Assembly (NCBI GenBank): GCA_020721745.1
Contig: DYMC01000060.1
Coordinates: 6,461-12,771, forward strand
Origin: Lentisphaera sp.
Lineage (GTDB): Bacteria > Verrucomicrobiota > Lentisphaeria > Victivallales > GWF2-50-93
Direction of reading: 5' to 3'
Length of the DNA stretch: 6,311 nucleotides
The translations under genes and the position numbers were made by a program. Under the pieces are notes generated by a model. That model did not search any database. It saw only the letters and a program-made list of their open reading frames with translations, and was not told the DNA's origin. The stretch's first letter is position 1. Each line of letters begins with the position of its first letter. This document shows positions 5,205-6,311 of this stretch, piece by piece.

Positions 5205-6191
5205 ATGGACTGTGCGGATAGATTTCTCCTTGGGGTTTTCGCGGATGTTGTTATGGGGGATCCGCGCTGGTTTCCACATCCTGTGAGGGCAATTGGCCTC
5301 TATGTTTCGCTTTGCGAGAAGGTGTTGCGGAAGCTTCTTGGCGCGAGTCTTCTTCTTGCCGGATTTCTTGCTGGTGGCAGTGCTGTTTTGCTCAGCTACT
5401 TCGTTGTGCATTTGAGCATAGTCCTTGCCGGGGGGGCCGGGTCGTTTTCTGGAGGTATCCTCGAAATAGGATGGATATGGCTGGGGCTCTCGGCCGGGGA
5501 TCTGGACAAGTCGGTGCGGCGTGTATTGGATTCGCTCCGCGCGATGGACATTCCCCTCGCAAGGAGTCGGCTGTCCTTGATAGTTGGGCGGGACACGGCG
5601 GGGCTTGACGAGCCGGAGATATCGCGGGCGGTGGTGGAGACGACAGCGGAGAGTTTTGTGGACGGGATAGCCAGCCCGATTTTTTTCTATGTGCTTGGAG
5701 GCGCTCCGCTGATGTGGGCGTTCAAGGCGGCGAGCACCTGCGATTCGATGATAGGGCACAAGGACGAGCGCAACATTCTTTTTGGGCGATTCTCGGCGCG
5801 GCTGGACGATGTTGCGAATTTTGTTCCGGCCCGCATTTCATTTCCGTTGATATTCCTTGCCTCGCTTCTCCTGAGGATGCGCGACGCGCTATTTCATCCG
5901 CTGGACTGCGCGAGGGCGTGTTTCCGCGACAGGTCGAGTCACTCCAGCCCGAACGCGGGGATTCCGGAGTCGGCCTTTGCCGGTGCACTGGGCGTAAGGC
6001 TGGGCGGGTTGAACCATTACGATGGGGAGAGGCATGATGCGCCGTTGATCTTCGGGGAGGGGCGGCGGCCGCATTGCGGGGATGCGGACTCGGCGCTGAG
6101 GCTGATGTGGACGGTTTTTTCGCTGGCTGTGATCTCCGCGTGGGCCGCGGTGCGTGTTTCCGGGGGGCCGCTGCTCCCGCTGTTTTTTTGA
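5205..6191 (+). CDS. cobD: Adenosylcobinamide-phosphate synthase
   Basis: The 328-residue integral membrane protein (CobD in Pseudomonas naming, CbiB in Salmonella) attaches the aminopropanol arm to adenosylcobyric acid in cobalamin synthesis. Family motifs are clear: GDPRWFPHPVRAIG (18-31), ARSRLSLIVGRDT (119-131), EISRAVVETTAESFVDGIASPIFFY (138-162), STCDSMIGHKDE (177-188, usually NTLDSMVGYKNE), GRFSARLDDVANFVPAR (194-210) and FRDRSSHSSPNAGIPESAFAGALGVRLGG (240-268). Hydrophobic segments lie near 45-75, 85-97, 155-172, 212-224 and 303-318, matching a multi-pass membrane protein. The length is normal. The ATG lies 2 bp after the lepB stop with only weak GA-rich sequence before it, so it is probably co-transcribed and coupled. 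No other cobalamin gene or cobalamin riboswitch is visible, and pairing with lepB suggests genomic packing rather than shared function. The last codons overlap a terminator hairpin. Confidence 0.95.
   Translation: MDCADRFLLGVFADVVMGDPRWFPHPVRAIGLYVSLCEKVLRKLLGASLLLAGFLAGGSAVLLSYFVVHLSIVLAGGAGSFSGGILEIGWIWLGLSAGDLDKSVRRVLDSLRAMDIPLARSRLSLIVGRDTAGLDEPEISRAVVETTAESFVDGIASPIFFYVLGGAPLMWAFKAASTCDSMIGHKDERNILFGRFSARLDDVANFVPARISFPLIFLASLLLRMRDALFHPLDCARACFRDRSSHSSPNAGIPESAFAGALGVRLGGLNHYDGERHDAPLIFGEGRRPHCGDADSALRLMWTVFSLAVISAWAAVRVSGGPLLPLFF
6161..6189 (+). terminator. Intrinsic terminator overlapping the cobD 3' end
   Basis: CGGGGG (6161-6166) pairs with CTCCCG (6174-6179) through five Watson-Crick pairs and one G-U pair, with a 7-base loop (6167-6173). 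It is followed by seven T residues (6183-6189) that run into the TGA stop. This is the normal geometry of a rho-independent terminator for the lepB-cobD transcript. It sits inside the last ten codons (encoding GGPLLPLFF). The stem is short, so strength is uncertain. Confidence 0.5.
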
Positions 6192-6311
6192 TTTTCGGGC
6201 TAACAATTTCCTAGCGCAACCTTCCTAGCCCAAATTTCGCACTCTAAAAAACAACCTTGTTGATTATCAGCAACTTACGCAAAACAGGCACAACATTTTT
6301 CAGGATTTTAT
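6192..6311. other. AT-richer non-coding edge, possible insertion-sequence end
   Basis: There is no complete gene here. The composition becomes clearly more AT-rich than in the flanking cobD gene. The 8-mer TTCCTAGC occurs directly repeated at 6208-6215 and 6222-6229. GGGCTA (6197-6202) and TAGCCC (6226-6231) form an inverted pair spanning both copies. A minus-strand frame without a stop enters from the right edge and ends at TAG 6246-6244; its visible end reads LRKLLIINKVVF. A transposase gene ending just inside an element terminus would look like this, but the visible stretch is too short to identify. Confidence 0.3.
6244..6311 (-). CDS. Possible C-terminal tail of an ORF entering from the right edge
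   Basis: From 6309 down to the TAG at 6246-6244 the minus strand stays open for 21 codons, giving a basic-hydrophobic tail ending VPVLRKLLIINKVVF. The other two minus-strand frames have stops almost at the edge. Twenty-one open codons in AT-rich DNA can easily arise by chance, and I do not recognise the peptide. It is reported because its position is consistent with a transposase end next to the short repeats at 6197-6231. Confidence 0.2.
   Translation of the reverse strand, partial: KILKNVVPVLRKLLIINKVVF

Overview
The window is a compact bacterial chromosomal segment holding seven complete genes, the first codons of an eighth, and non-coding or possibly mobile DNA at two places. I identified all genes from protein motifs read by eye; no database was searched. 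Genes are tightly packed, with 4-base ATGA/GTGA overlaps. The signal peptidase has long lineage-type extensions, one gene belongs to a TatD-like family known from the ebo cluster, and the intergenic palindromes are rich. Together these suggest a member of the PVC superphylum, perhaps Lentisphaerota/Victivallales, but that placement is a low-confidence inference.

The left two thirds (1-3934) is read on the minus strand. In transcription order it contains a secreted pseudo-trypsin/coiled-coil protein of unknown role (2840-3934), then xseB, the exonuclease VII small subunit (2559-2843), coupled to it by ATGA. A 166-bp gap follows, holding a 125-bp cruciform or cloverleaf-like palindromic element (2417-2541). 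After it come an EboB-like TatD-family hydrolase (1556-2392), thiE (912-1559, ATGA overlap), the alpha subunit of a two-subunit class I fumarase/tartrate-dehydratase-type hydro-lyase (31-903), and the first 11 codons of its beta subunit (1-34, GTGA overlap). The last four genes look like one translationally coupled run. They mix thiamine synthesis, a TCA-cycle Fe-S hydro-lyase and an orphan hydrolase, so co-expression does not imply a single pathway.

A short divergent region (3935-4014) carries a good sigma70-like promoter for the minus-strand genes. It separates them from a plus-strand pair: lepB (4015-5202, type I signal peptidase with a roughly 95-residue insertion between its catalytic Ser box and box C) and cobD/cbiB (5205-6191, adenosylcobinamide-phosphate synthase), only 2 bp apart. 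A likely intrinsic terminator overlaps the 3' end of cobD.

The last 120 bases (6192-6311) hold no complete gene. They turn AT-rich, contain a short direct repeat, and end in a minus-strand reading frame that enters from beyond the window. This may be the edge of an insertion sequence.

The most unusual items are the cloverleaf palindrome with complementary loops, the catalytically dead trypsin-like secreted protein paired with xseB, the orphan EboB-like gene, and a shared non-Shine-Dalgarno start context at two genes. I did not find a clear new multi-gene system.
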